A DNA stretch of 44,322 nucleotides from a virus, in IMG/VR virus record IMGVR_UViG_3300031857_000397, positions 1-44,322 of that record; one strand, written 5' to 3'. Of the stretch, positions 16,199 to 24,715 are shown piece after piece. The notes under the pieces are model-generated. The model was not told the origin of the DNA and ran no database searches. It saw only the letters and a program-made list of their open reading frames with translations. Numbering within the stretch: position 1 is the first letter of the stretch; every line of letters starts with the position of its first letter. A program made the translations under genes and the position numbers.

Positions 16199-18064
16199 AT
16201 GGCAGATAATACAAGAAAGCCGACACAGCGATATATAAGTGGTAGAGTAAAGATAGCAGGAACTGAAGCGTTATCTTCAGACCGTCATTTATATGTTCAT
16301 CCAGGTGAGGTCGAACCCAACTTAGGTTATGTTGGAGAAAAATTAATACCACTTGCTGATAAGTATTATCAGTTGATTACCGTTAATAACGGTACAACTT
16401 ATGATAGATACTGGCAGGAACAGCCTGGTTTACAACCTGGTGGAATAAGTATCTTTGACGAAGGATTTCTTGTTGGAACTGCCAATAGTATATCAAAACT
16501 AAACTTTGTAGGAACTGGTGTAACTGCCATTGCAAGTGGATCTATTTCTACAATTACAATATCTCCCAGAGTTACTGTTAGTGCAGAACCACCAAGTGGA
16601 GTAAGTCAGGGAGATCTTTGGTGGGATAGTGATGTAGGTGAACTATATCTTTACTATCAGGATGGAAATAGTGAACAGTGGGTTGAAACATCTGGTGGTA
16701 GTGAGACTGTAACTATTAGCGATACTGCTCCAAGTTCTCCAAATATTGGAGACTTATGGTGGGAAAGTGATACTGGAGATTTAAAAGTATATTATAATGA
16801 TGGTTCTAGTTCTCAATGGGTATCTGCAAATAGTTCTGATACACTAGTACAAATATCAACATCATCTCCATCATCACCACAACCAGGCGATCTTTGGTGG
16901 AATAGTGAGTCTGGTAACCTTTACGTTTACTATGAAGATGCAGACACATCTCAATGGGTTACGGCAAGCAATGCTATTGAAGGACCACAAGGATCTACAG
17001 GTGCTCAAGGTACTGCTGGACCACAAGGAGCACAAGGTTATCAAGGTGCTCAAGGTGCAGTAGGAGCACAAGGATCTACAGGTGCTCAAGGTGCTACTGG
17101 TGCTCAAGGTTCAGTAGGAGCACAAGGATCTACAGGTGCTCAAGGTGCTCAAGGTACGGCAGGTACATCAGGATCTCAAGGTACTATAGGTGCTCAAGGT
17201 GCTCAAGGTGCTCAAGGTCGTCAGGGTGCTGTTGGTGCTCAAGGTGCTACTGGTGCTCAAGGTTCAGTAGGAGCACAAGGATCTACAGGTGCTCAAGGTA
17301 CGGCAGGTACATCAGGATCTCAAGGTACTGTAGGTGCTCAAGGTGCACAAGGTTATCAAGGTGTTCAGGGTGCTGTTGGTGCTCAAGGTGCTCAAGGTGC
17401 TACTGGTGCTCAAGGTTCAGTAGGAGCACAAGGATCTACAGGTGCTCAAGGTGCTCAAGGAACCGCAGGTGCTCAAGGTGCTCAAGGTACGGCAGGTACA
17501 TCAGGATCTCAAGGTACTATAGGTGCTCAAGGTGCTACTGGTGCTCAAGGTGCTCAAGGAACCGCAGGTGCATCAGGATCTCAAGGTACTACTGGTGCTC
17601 AAGGTGCTCAAGGAACCGCAGGATCTCAAGGTACTATAGGTGCTCAAGGTACTATAGGTGCTCAAGGTTCAGTAGGAGCACAGGGTGCTCAAGGTCGTCA
17701 GGGTGCTACTGGTGCTCAAGGTGCTCAAGGTACGGCAGGTGCTCAAGGATCCGATGGAACAAGACCTCTAACTGTAACCACAAAATCTTCATCATATGTT
17801 TTAGTTGCAGGAGACGCTGGAACTATTATAAGTATAACTGCAGGAGGAGTTACTGTTCCTTCTGATACTTTTACTGCAGGAAATACCGTATTAATTTACA
17901 ATAACTCCGCTTCTTCACAAACAATCACACAGGGTACTTCTACAACATTAAGACTTCCTGGAACTTCTGATACTGGCAATAGAACTTTACAGCAAAGAGG
18001 TTTGGCAACGGTTTTATGTATAGCAAGTAACGAATTTGTAATTTCTGGTAGCGGATTGTTGTAA
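16199..18064 (+). CDS. Collagen-stalk tail fibre with C-terminal knob (cassette 1)
   Basis: The product is 621 aa. Residues 1-125 form an attachment domain. Three ~46-aa repeats carry GDLWW at 138-142, 184-188 and 230-234. Residues 262 to about 519 are Gly-X-Y triplets, mostly GAQ, GST, GTA and GTI (about 86 triplets). The last ~100 residues are a knob (VLVAGDAGTIISITAGGVTV, LIYNNSASSQTITQG) shared with two later fibres, and likely trimerise the stalk. A collagen-like triple helix is the expected structure. The next gene starts 3 bp after the stop and encodes a probable distal adhesin. Confidence 0.85.
   Translation: MADNTRKPTQRYISGRVKIAGTEALSSDRHLYVHPGEVEPNLGYVGEKLIPLADKYYQLITVNNGTTYDRYWQEQPGLQPGGISIFDEGFLVGTANSISKLNFVGTGVTAIASGSISTITISPRVTVSAEPPSGVSQGDLWWDSDVGELYLYYQDGNSEQWVETSGGSETVTISDTAPSSPNIGDLWWESDTGDLKVYYNDGSSSQWVSANSSDTLVQISTSSPSSPQPGDLWWNSESGNLYVYYEDADTSQWVTASNAIEGPQGSTGAQGTAGPQGAQGYQGAQGAVGAQGSTGAQGATGAQGSVGAQGSTGAQGAQGTAGTSGSQGTIGAQGAQGAQGRQGAVGAQGATGAQGSVGAQGSTGAQGTAGTSGSQGTVGAQGAQGYQGVQGAVGAQGAQGATGAQGSVGAQGSTGAQGAQGTAGAQGAQGTAGTSGSQGTIGAQGATGAQGAQGTAGASGSQGTTGAQGAQGTAGSQGTIGAQGTIGAQGSVGAQGAQGRQGATGAQGAQGTAGAQGSDGTRPLTVTTKSSSYVLVAGDAGTIISITAGGVTVPSDTFTAGNTVLIYNNSASSQTITQGTSTTLRLPGTSDTGNRTLQQRGLATVLCIASNEFVISGSGLL
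16982..17757 (+). repeat. Collagen-like Gly-X-Y repeat, stalk 1
   Basis: About 86 tandem 9-bp units, dominated by GGTGCTCAA with GGATCTACA, GGTACTATA and similar variants. Longer blocks repeat as well (for example GGTTCAGTAGGAGCACAAGG several times), showing duplications above the 9-bp scale. The same units recur in stalks 2 and 3, so recombination between the three genes is possible. Confidence 0.9.
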
Positions 18065-18067
18065 TTT

Positions 18068-18928
18068 ATGACTATTGCATCTGTTCCTCATTTACTATCT
18101 TCAGAATTAATTCATCACATTACAACCAATCAAGAGAATTTAAATTTACAAACTCTTTTTGGATCAAGTAAGTATTCAGCAGGTATTAATAAAAGAGTTG
18201 TCATTGCTAGTGGAGTTACTATTGGAGCCACGAGCACAGGAAATTATGCTTTAAACATTCCGTCAGGATTTGGTGGAAGAATACTTTTGGTAAATGAGGG
18301 TTCTATTCTTGGTGCTGGTGGTGCCGCAAATAGTGGAACTGGTGGAAATGCTATTAATGCTGGTGCCTCTAATATTTTCATTGATAATCGTGGCACTATT
18401 TCCTCTGGTGGTGGAGGAGGAGGAGTTGGTGGCACTGGTGGTGGAGGATATTATCAATCATCTGGAGAATCATATTGGGCAAATACTGTTTGTAGCGGAA
18501 ACAGTATGCCTTGTTATCAATTAAATCCACCACACCCTTGTAACTGTCAAGATGAATGTAGAAGAATAAGAGCTTGTGGTGATGGTAGAAACTATACATT
18601 ATGGGAAAAAGTATGTAAATATTGCTATACAAATACTTACTATACCTCAGGTGGTTCTGGTGGTAATGGTGGAAGAGGTGAAGGTTATGATGGTGCTGCT
18701 GCATCTGGTTCTTCTGGAAGTGCAGGTGGCACAAATGCTGGTGCTGGTGGAACAGGTGGAACTGGTGGTTCTTACGGAAACAGTGGTAATACTGGTAACA
18801 CCGGTGCAAACGGCAACAATGGGTCTGGTGCCGCAGGAACTGCTGGTGGTTTAGCAGGATTTTATATCGTTAACAATGGAAATGTTACTTGGGTTGCAAA
18901 TGGCACAAGAAATGGTAGAATAGGATAA
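18068..18928 (+). CDS. Gly-rich, Cys-rich tail adhesin (gp38-like)
   Basis: The product is 286 aa. Residues about 45-115 are short strands ending in GGGGGGVGGTGGGG. Residues about 135-195 are a Cys-rich insert with about ten cysteines (CSGNSMPCYQ, HPCNCQDECRRIRACGDG, CKYCYTN). The C-terminal half is GG-rich (SAGGTNAGAGGTGGTGG, NTGNTGANGNNG), as in gp38-type adhesins built of polyglycine-II helices. Such proteins sit on the fibre tip and bind receptors in T-even phages. It follows the first collagen fibre by 3 bp. A paralogue with a different Cys-rich insert lies at 34828-36006. The receptor role is inferred. Confidence 0.75.
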   Translation: MTIASVPHLLSSELIHHITTNQENLNLQTLFGSSKYSAGINKRVVIASGVTIGATSTGNYALNIPSGFGGRILLVNEGSILGAGGAANSGTGGNAINAGASNIFIDNRGTISSGGGGGGVGGTGGGGYYQSSGESYWANTVCSGNSMPCYQLNPPHPCNCQDECRRIRACGDGRNYTLWEKVCKYCYTNTYYTSGGSGGNGGRGEGYDGAAASGSSGSAGGTNAGAGGTGGTGGSYGNSGNTGNTGANGNNGSGAAGTAGGLAGFYIVNNGNVTWVANGTRNGRIG

Positions 18929-18931
18929 ATA
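18924..18931 (+). promoter_or_regulatory. Candidate late promoter
   Basis: GATAAATA, overlapping the end of the adhesin gene (TAA at 18926-18928), 22 bp before the ATG at 18954. Confidence 0.6.
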
Positions 18932-18953
18932 CTTGTAAATTTATTGATACATA

Positions 18954-19508
18954 ATGAAGTATATAATCAAAGAAGTTCTTCCTGGTCAAATCAGGGTTGA
19001 GTTTGAAGATAATTCGTGGGCAATCGTGCCTATTGGAGAAAATTTTTCTCTAGAAGATGTTGATGACGCAGTATCTTATTATGATCCAGAATTTATACCA
19101 GACCCACAAACTTTGATTAATTCGAATGTTTCTGTAGATTTAGAAAGGCAATCTACTAGAAAGGAAAATTCTGTATTGCCAAATACAATTTTTGAAAAAT
19201 CTATTCAAACTCAAGCATCAACTAGTGATAATGTTCCAGATGTAGATTTAACACCAATTACAACTGAATTATATGGCGGTTTACCACTACCAAATTTTCA
19301 CAAAGACCAAATTATCATATCATATGTAATGGCAGATTACTTTATCAAGAAAAATGATGATTATAGATTGAAAGAAGAGTTGGATAAGAAAATTGAGGAA
19401 TATGTCGTAACAAATAGTATTACTGTTGAAGATGCAATAGAAAGTTTAATTTTTGAAAATGATGATTTAATCGTAGAACTTGCAGAGGAGCAATTGAAAA
19501 ATGAATGA
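18954..19508 (+). CDS. Conserved hypothetical acidic protein
   Basis: The product is 184 aa and acidic. The N-terminus IIKEVLPGQIRVEFEDNSWA and VPIGENFSLEDVDDAVSYYD suggest a small beta-barrel-like domain. The C-terminal half is helical (DDYRLKEELDKKIEEYVVTN). No known function is recognised. It has its own late-promoter motif and overlaps the next small gene by 8 bp, so both are likely late genes placed between two fibre cassettes. Confidence 0.7.
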   Translation: MKYIIKEVLPGQIRVEFEDNSWAIVPIGENFSLEDVDDAVSYYDPEFIPDPQTLINSNVSVDLERQSTRKENSVLPNTIFEKSIQTQASTSDNVPDVDLTPITTELYGGLPLPNFHKDQIIISYVMADYFIKKNDDYRLKEELDKKIEEYVVTNSITVEDAIESLIFENDDLIVELAEEQLKNE

Positions 19509-19656
19509 AAAAATTCAGTTAGCTGTTGATAGAATGAAACTTTGCTTACAGTGCGAACATTTCTTCAAACCAACTAGACAGTGTAAGAAGTGTGGGTGTT
19601 TTATGCCGATTAAGGTAAGACTTAGCAATTCTTCGTGTCCTGTTGGGAAATGGTAG
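19501..19656 (+). CDS. Small Cys-rich (zinc-ribbon-like) protein
   Basis: A 51-aa product starts with ATG at 19501, overlapping the preceding stop. It has C15-x2-C18, C28-x2-C31-G-C33 and C46 in the order LCLQCEHF, CKKCGCFMPIKV and SSCPVGKW. The same motif set is found inside the 121-aa protein at 36034-36399, so the two share a small, probably metal-binding domain. Its function is unknown. Confidence 0.75.
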   Translation: MNEKIQLAVDRMKLCLQCEHFFKPTRQCKKCGCFMPIKVRLSNSSCPVGKW

Positions 19657-19755
19657 TTTATTGTTGATGATAAAAATCTTAATTAATATTAACTAAAGTG
19701 ATTGGTTGGCAAAAAAGTTACAGATTTAATGTTGCATTTCTAATTACATGCTAAG

Positions 19756-19763
19756 AATAAATA
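19756..19763 (+). promoter_or_regulatory. Candidate late promoter, with conserved leader
   Basis: AATAAATA, 17 bp before the ATG at 19781. The following leader contains TAAAAACCGT, also present after the late motif at 33153. The rest of the 124-bp gap from 19657 is AT-rich and shows no clear hairpin. Confidence 0.65.
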
Positions 19764-19780
19764 TCTAAAAACCGTAGATA

Positions 19781-20806
19781 ATGGCTGCATTAAATTTTCC
19801 TGCTAGTCCTACTTTAAATGATGAGTATAACGCTAATGGTGCTACTTGGCGTTGGAATGGAACTGCTTGGGTAAGACTTGGTGATCCTGGAGCACAAGGT
19901 GCTCAAGGTTCCACAGGTGCTACTGGTGCTCAAGGTGCTCAAGGGACCGCTGGTGCTCAAGGTGCTGTAGGGGCTCAAGGTGCTCAAGGTTCCACAGGTG
20001 CTACTGGTGCTCAAGGTTCCACAGGTGCTACTGGCGCACAAGGTTCAGTAGGAGCACAAGGAACCGCTGGTGCTCAAGGTGCTACTGGTGCTACTGGTGC
20101 TCAGGGTGCTGTAGGTGCTACTGGTGCTCAGGGTGCTGCAGGTGCATCAGGATCTCAAGGTACTATAGGTGCTCAAGGTGCTACTGGTGCTCAGGGTGCT
20201 GTAGGTGCTACTGGTGCTACTGGTGCTCAGGGTGCTGTAGGTGCTACTGGTGCTCAGGGTGCTGCAGGTGCATCAGGATCTCAAGGTACTATAGGTGCTC
20301 AAGGTGCTACTGGTGCTCAGGGTGCTGTAGGTGCTACTGGTGCTCAAGGTGCTCAAGGTACGGCAGGTGCTCAAGGTACTATAGGTGCTCAAGGTGCATC
20401 AGGATCTCAAGGTACTATAGGTGCTCAAGGTGCTACTGGTGCTCAGGGTGCTGTAGGTGCTACTGGTGCTCAAGGTGCTCAAGGTGTACAGGGTTCACCT
20501 GGAACTCTAACTCTTAATGAAAAGTCTTCAAATTATACATTAGTAGCATCAGATAATAGTAAAATTATTTCAATTACTGCAGCAATTAGTATCACCGTTC
20601 CATCTGGAGTATTTTCTGCTGGAGATACTGTAACCATAGTAAATAACACAAATGCAACCAGATCAATAGTTCAAGGATCTGGTGTTACTATGTACACTGC
20701 AGGAACTTCTACTACAGGAAATAAATCTTTAATTCAAAGAGGAATTGCTACGGTAATTTGCGTATCTTCCGATACTTTTTTCATTAGTGGAGCTGGTCTT
20801 GTATAA
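19781..20806 (+). CDS. Collagen-stalk tail fibre (cassette 2)
   Basis: The product is 341 aa. A short N-terminal module ([20 protein letters not shown] then [11 protein letters not shown]) leads straight into Gly-X-Y triplets (residue 37 to about 240, about 68 triplets of GAQ, GAT, GAV and GTI type). The ~100-aa knob ([31 protein letters not shown]-like) is homologous to that of cassettes 1 and 3. The stop overlaps the ATG of the following propeller gene by one base, so the two are translationally coupled. It is probably a trimeric fibre carrying the next protein at its tip, which is inferred. Confidence 0.85.
   Translation: MAALNFPASPTLNDEYNANGATWRWNGTAWVRLGDPGAQGAQGSTGATGAQGAQGTAGAQGAVGAQGAQGSTGATGAQGSTGATGAQGSVGAQGTAGAQGATGATGAQGAVGATGAQGAAGASGSQGTIGAQGATGAQGAVGATGATGAQGAVGATGAQGAAGASGSQGTIGAQGATGAQGAVGATGAQGAQGTAGAQGTIGAQGASGSQGTIGAQGATGAQGAVGATGAQGAQGVQGSPGTLTLNEKSSNYTLVASDNSKIISITAAISITVPSGVFSAGDTVTIVNNTNATRSIVQGSGVTMYTAGTSTTGNKSLIQRGIATVICVSSDTFFISGAGLV
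19889..20500 (+). repeat. Collagen-like Gly-X-Y repeat, stalk 2
   Basis: About 68 units of 9 bp. A longer block containing GGTGCATCAGGATCTCAAGG and the following GTACTATAGG occurs three times, which indicates recent block duplication. Units are shared with stalks 1 and 3. Confidence 0.9.
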
Positions 20807-22869
20807 TGGGTCATCCACAACAATATACAATATTTAATACTCAACTGAATGATCTTCCGTCGTTGGAGAATTGTATTTATTATTATAATATTAGTAGTGT
20901 GTATGGGATATATAACAGACCTAATGGAAATATTTTACAAAGTCTTGCACCTGGACATCCCTTTGCTGTAAATGCAGGATCTAGTAATCGTAATGGTTCT
21001 AGGTTTGGTCAAACTGAAACTCCATATAATTATTATCCAACTTTATCCAGTAATTCTAATGGAGAATATTTGGATATGTCTGTGAATAATAATTGGAATC
21101 CTGATACTTCTGGAGTTCTTGCTGGTTTTGTTGGTCCAGCAATTGGCGCTAAAAACCAAATGAATTGGCCAAATAGTAGTATGACATTTACATTTTGGGT
21201 TACTTATGAACACAATAATATTGCAAAACAAGCTTTAATGGGAGTAGATACAATTCCAAGTTCTGGTCAAAGATATGTTGGATTTTATTTTGTTTCTGGA
21301 AAACTTGTATACACTAGTTATGATTATACAGCAGGATGGCAAGAAGAACATACATTTGACTATACTTTTTCAACTTCAGTTCTGTATAATATAACTATAA
21401 CATTCAATTCTTCTGGTGTAATTAGTTTATATGTGAATGGAACCTTTGAAGATAATTATACTGAGACTGAATCTGTCAATACTCCAGTAGGATCTAGAAC
21501 TGGATATGGTGTAAGTGCTGATGTTTATGGTGATGGTGCCTTTAGTGGAAAATACTATAAATCGGCAGCGTGGGCAACACTTTTAAATTCTACTCAAATT
21601 ACAGAAGTTTATGATGCTGGACCTGGAGTTAATCCAGATTCTTCGTATTGGATAAGTAGTGTTGGTTATAGTAGTCTTGAGAGAGGTACTGCTGGTGTAT
21701 ATTATGATGGACATTACTATGGTTTTGGTGATACAAATAGGGGAAGTGGTGGACATGATGATTGGTTTATCTATAAAATAAATGAATATGGTGCGATTGT
21801 TTGGCAAAAATATATTGGTGCTGGTAATTATGAATATGGTCTTGGAATAGATATTGATTCTAGTGGTAATATTTACATCTTTGGTGCTCAGTCATCGGAA
21901 TTATACAAACCGTTCTGGACAATGCAATTAAGCTCTTCGACTGGAGCAATTCAATGGCAAAGACAAATTACAACAGGATATGCTAATAATGTAGCTTATG
22001 ATTTAAGATGTGATTCAAGTGGAAATGTTTATTGGACTGGATACGTCAATTCTCCAGCAACTGCCGGTAATGAACAAATGTATCTTGTAAAATATAATTC
22101 TTCAGGAACTTTACAGTGGACTAAAACATCAGGTACTGGTTACTCTGGAATGGTTGTTTTTGTAGATAGAACAACTGATGATGTTTATGTTGGATTTGGT
22201 AATAATGTTTCTCATTTCAATTCATCGGGAACTCTTCAAAAGACGGTACAGTTTTCTACAATACTTTCCAATAGTGGAATTAGAGGATTATGTGTTGATA
22301 GTAGTGGAAATATATTTGTGGGTGCTATTGATAGTAATAATGATGGATATGTATTGAAAACAAATTCTTCTGGCGTAATTCAATGGCAGATTAAGCATAG
22401 CTCTGAAAGTAGAATCTATGCTACAGCAATGACTTTGGATGATGATGGCAATCTTTACGTTGGAGGATCTCTTCTACAAACAAGTCCATCAGTTGTTCTC
22501 AGGTCTTTTCTTTTTAAATATAACCAATCCAATGGAAACATTTCTTGGAAGAGATCTATATCCCATTCAACTAATTTTGTACAAAGTAATTCTCACCATC
22601 TTTATGTTGTTAGAAATAGTATTTACTTTGTTGGTATGAATCAGTCTACTGCTGGAAATTGGGATCATATGGTAGCAAAACTTCCAATAGATGGTTCTTT
22701 TACTGGAACGTATGGTGGATTTACGTTAGCATCTTATACAACAACTGATTCTACTCCAACTATTACATCTTCAACACCAAGTCTATCCTTTGGAACACTT
22801 GGATCATCAAGCACATCATCACTTTCAATATCAGATGCTTCTGCTACTCAAATTATTCGGTACTTATAA
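20806..22869 (+). CDS. Tail-tip protein with LamG-like and beta-propeller domains
   Basis: The product is 687 aa. Residues about 30-265 resemble a concanavalin A/LamG fold (MTFTFWVTYEHN, YNITITFNSSGVISLYVNGT). Residues about 285-640 hold several blade-like repeats of the type Y-x-K-x(N)-G-x(2)-W-x-K and D-S-S-G-N-x-Y (KINEYGAIVWQKYIGAGNYE, IDIDSSGNIYIFG, VKYNSSGTLQWTKTSGTG), as in SBBP/PQQ-type beta-propellers. The end is Ser/Thr-rich. Both folds often bind carbohydrate. The gene overlaps the preceding stalk gene by one base, so it is probably the distal receptor-binding partner of cassette 2 (inferred). Confidence 0.75.
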   Translation: MGHPQQYTIFNTQLNDLPSLENCIYYYNISSVYGIYNRPNGNILQSLAPGHPFAVNAGSSNRNGSRFGQTETPYNYYPTLSSNSNGEYLDMSVNNNWNPDTSGVLAGFVGPAIGAKNQMNWPNSSMTFTFWVTYEHNNIAKQALMGVDTIPSSGQRYVGFYFVSGKLVYTSYDYTAGWQEEHTFDYTFSTSVLYNITITFNSSGVISLYVNGTFEDNYTETESVNTPVGSRTGYGVSADVYGDGAFSGKYYKSAAWATLLNSTQITEVYDAGPGVNPDSSYWISSVGYSSLERGTAGVYYDGHYYGFGDTNRGSGGHDDWFIYKINEYGAIVWQKYIGAGNYEYGLGIDIDSSGNIYIFGAQSSELYKPFWTMQLSSSTGAIQWQRQITTGYANNVAYDLRCDSSGNVYWTGYVNSPATAGNEQMYLVKYNSSGTLQWTKTSGTGYSGMVVFVDRTTDDVYVGFGNNVSHFNSSGTLQKTVQFSTILSNSGIRGLCVDSSGNIFVGAIDSNNDGYVLKTNSSGVIQWQIKHSSESRIYATAMTLDDDGNLYVGGSLLQTSPSVVLRSFLFKYNQSNGNISWKRSISHSTNFVQSNSHHLYVVRNSIYFVGMNQSTAGNWDHMVAKLPIDGSFTGTYGGFTLASYTTTDSTPTITSSTPSLSFGTLGSSSTSSLSISDASATQIIRYL

Positions 22870-22874
22870 TCTAG

Positions 22875-22882
22875 AATAAATA
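22875..22882 (+). promoter_or_regulatory. Candidate late promoter for cassette 3
   Basis: AATAAATA, 19 bp before the ATG at 22902 and 5 bp after the end of the preceding gene. It is the same motif, at similar spacing, as the one in front of cassette 2. Confidence 0.65.
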
Positions 22883-22901
22883 ATCAAAAAGTTTGTAATA
22901 A

Positions 22902-23849
22902 ATGGCGCTAGATTTTCCATCCAGCCCTAGTTTAAACGATTATTATGTCGCCAATGGGCGTAGGTGGCAATGGAATGGGACTGCCTGGCAACGAATACCA
23001 GACCCTGGAGCACAAGGTGTTCAAGGTTCCACAGGTACTACTGGTGCTCAAGGTGCTCAAGGTGCCACTGGATCTGGTGCTCAAGGAACCGCTGGTGCTC
23101 AAGGAACCGCTGGTGCTCAAGGATCTACAGGTGCTCAAGGTGCCACTGGATCTGGTGCTCAAGGATCTACAGGTGCTCAAGGTGCTACTGGTGCTCAAGG
23201 AACTCAAGGTAGTATAGGTTCAACAGGTGCTCAAGGTTCTACTGGAGCAACTGGAGCACAGGGTGCAACAGGTTCTACTGGAGCACAAGGAAGTACAGGA
23301 GCAACAGGTGCACAGGGTGCAACAGGTTCTACAGGTGCTCAAGGTGCTCAAGGTTCCACAGGTGCTACTGGTGCTCAAGGAGCACAAGGATCTACAGGTG
23401 CTCAAGGTTCCACAGGTGCTACTGGTGCTCAAGGAGCACAAGGATCTACAGGTGCTCAAGGTTCCACAGGTGCTACTGGTGCTCAAGGTGCTCAAGGTTC
23501 CACAGGTGCTACTGGCGCACAGGGTGCACAAGGTGTTGCTGGACCATCAACAATTCCTCAAAATTCCCAAACAACAGGATACACTTTGGTATCTGGTGAT
23601 GTTGGAAAGCATATATCAATAACTACTGGTGGAGTTACTGTTCCAAACTCAGTGTTTAATGTTGGAGATGCGGTGTCTATATATAATAATTCTGGTAGTA
23701 ATCAAACAATTACTCAAGGAGCATCTACTACTTTACGTTCAGCAGGAACGGCAAATACAGGAAACAGAACATTAGCACAATATGGAGTATGTACAATTTT
23801 GTGTGTAGGGTCTAATACATTTGTAATATTTGGAGCAGGATTAACATAA
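22902..23849 (+). CDS. Collagen-stalk tail fibre (cassette 3)
   Basis: The product is 315 aa. Its N-terminal module ([20 protein letters not shown] then [11 protein letters not shown]) is homologous to that of cassette 2. Gly-X-Y triplets run from residue 36 to about 216, with two breaks where a GS dipeptide replaces a full triplet (GATGSGAQG). The ~100-aa C-terminal knob ([35 protein letters not shown]) matches the other two. The next gene starts one base after the stop. Late expression is likely from the AATAAATA motif upstream. Confidence 0.85.
   Translation: MALDFPSSPSLNDYYVANGRRWQWNGTAWQRIPDPGAQGVQGSTGTTGAQGAQGATGSGAQGTAGAQGTAGAQGSTGAQGATGSGAQGSTGAQGATGAQGTQGSIGSTGAQGSTGATGAQGATGSTGAQGSTGATGAQGATGSTGAQGAQGSTGATGAQGAQGSTGAQGSTGATGAQGAQGSTGAQGSTGATGAQGAQGSTGATGAQGAQGVAGPSTIPQNSQTTGYTLVSGDVGKHISITTGGVTVPNSVFNVGDAVSIYNNSGSNQTITQGASTTLRSAGTANTGNRTLAQYGVCTILCVGSNTFVIFGAGLT
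23007..23549 (+). repeat. Collagen-like Gly-X-Y repeat, stalk 3
   Basis: About 60 triplet units of 9 bp with two 6-bp (GS) interruptions. A longer block built on GGTTCCACAGGTGCTACTGG recurs several times. Some units use GGAGCAACAGGTGCACAGGG synonyms instead of GGTGCTCAAGG, so parts have a different copying history. Confidence 0.9.
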
Positions 23850-23850
23850 T

Positions 23851-24702
23851 ATGTCTATTATTCAATCATTTTTTATGGGATCATCTTCATCACCATTGAG
23901 TGTTGAAGTTCTTATGATGGGTGGTGGTGGTGGAGCATCATCTCTTCTAGCAATTAATCCTATTGCTAGAGATGACGATGTTTATTGGCCAAATTACTAT
24001 GGAGGCGGCGGGGGTGGTGCTGGGGGATTATATATTTACTCGGCAACATTAAATCCTGGAAGCAGTTCTACAGTCACAATTGGTGGAGGTGGAAGTGGTT
24101 CTGCCGATGGATCTCCAACTTCATTTACTGGTGCTTCTAATGCTGTTGGTGGTGGATATGGAGCAGCAAGTGATACTGGTGTAGCCTGGACAGGCCGACC
24201 TGGTGGATCTGGAAGTGGTGGTAGCAGTGGTGGCGCCGGCGGATCCGGAACTTCTGGTCAAGGAAATTCTGGTGGATCATCCACTAGTAACGCGCAATGG
24301 GGAGCAGGAGGTGGTGGAGGAAAAGGTGGTGCTGGTAGTCCAGGACCATATCCTGTCGGTGGTGCTGGAGGACCTGGTTATGATTTAGCAACTTTTAGAG
24401 GAGGGACTTCACTAACAGTTGCTTTTGGAGGGGGTGGTGCCGGATGGAGTAGTGTCGGAAATAATGGTGATGGAACCACGACTCAATCACCTGCTTCTAA
24501 TACAGGGGGTGGTGCTAGAAATGCTATCGGAAATTACTTGGGCCCTGCAGGTACTTTCTCTGGTGGATCAGGAAGAGTCATCGTTCGCTATGCTGGATCT
24601 ACACAAAGAGCAACAGGAGGAACTGTAACAACAGCGACTGTTGGTGGATCTCCTTATACTATTCACGATTTCACCGCAAATGGTACATTCTCTGTAACTT
24701 AA
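23851..24702 (+). CDS. Gly-rich tail-tip protein (cassette 3 partner)
   Basis: The product is 283 aa with long glycine runs (MMGGGGGASS, YGGGGGGAGG, WGAGGGGGKGGAG) between short strands (STVTIGGGGSGS). It ends in RVIVRYAGSTQRA and IHDFTANGTFSVT, an ending common to Gly-rich phage tail-tip domains. Unlike the adhesins at 18068 and 34828 it has no Cys-rich insert. It starts one base after the stalk-3 stop. It probably forms the tip of that fibre, inferred from position. Confidence 0.72.
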   Translation: MSIIQSFFMGSSSSPLSVEVLMMGGGGGASSLLAINPIARDDDVYWPNYYGGGGGGAGGLYIYSATLNPGSSSTVTIGGGGSGSADGSPTSFTGASNAVGGGYGAASDTGVAWTGRPGGSGSGGSSGGAGGSGTSGQGNSGGSSTSNAQWGAGGGGGKGGAGSPGPYPVGGAGGPGYDLATFRGGTSLTVAFGGGGAGWSSVGNNGDGTTTQSPASNTGGGARNAIGNYLGPAGTFSGGSGRVIVRYAGSTQRATGGTVTTATVGGSPYTIHDFTANGTFSVT

Positions 24703-24715
24703 TATAGTAATAATT

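Noticed and set aside
16982-17757. Direct repeats that might be taken for a CRISPR array
   Set aside because: Units are 9 bp, contiguous and in frame, encoding Gly-X-Y triplets; there are no spacers.
22932-23622. Several open frames on both strands within the third collagen stalk
   Set aside because: They are by-products of the 9-bp periodic sequence, which keeps all frames free of stops.
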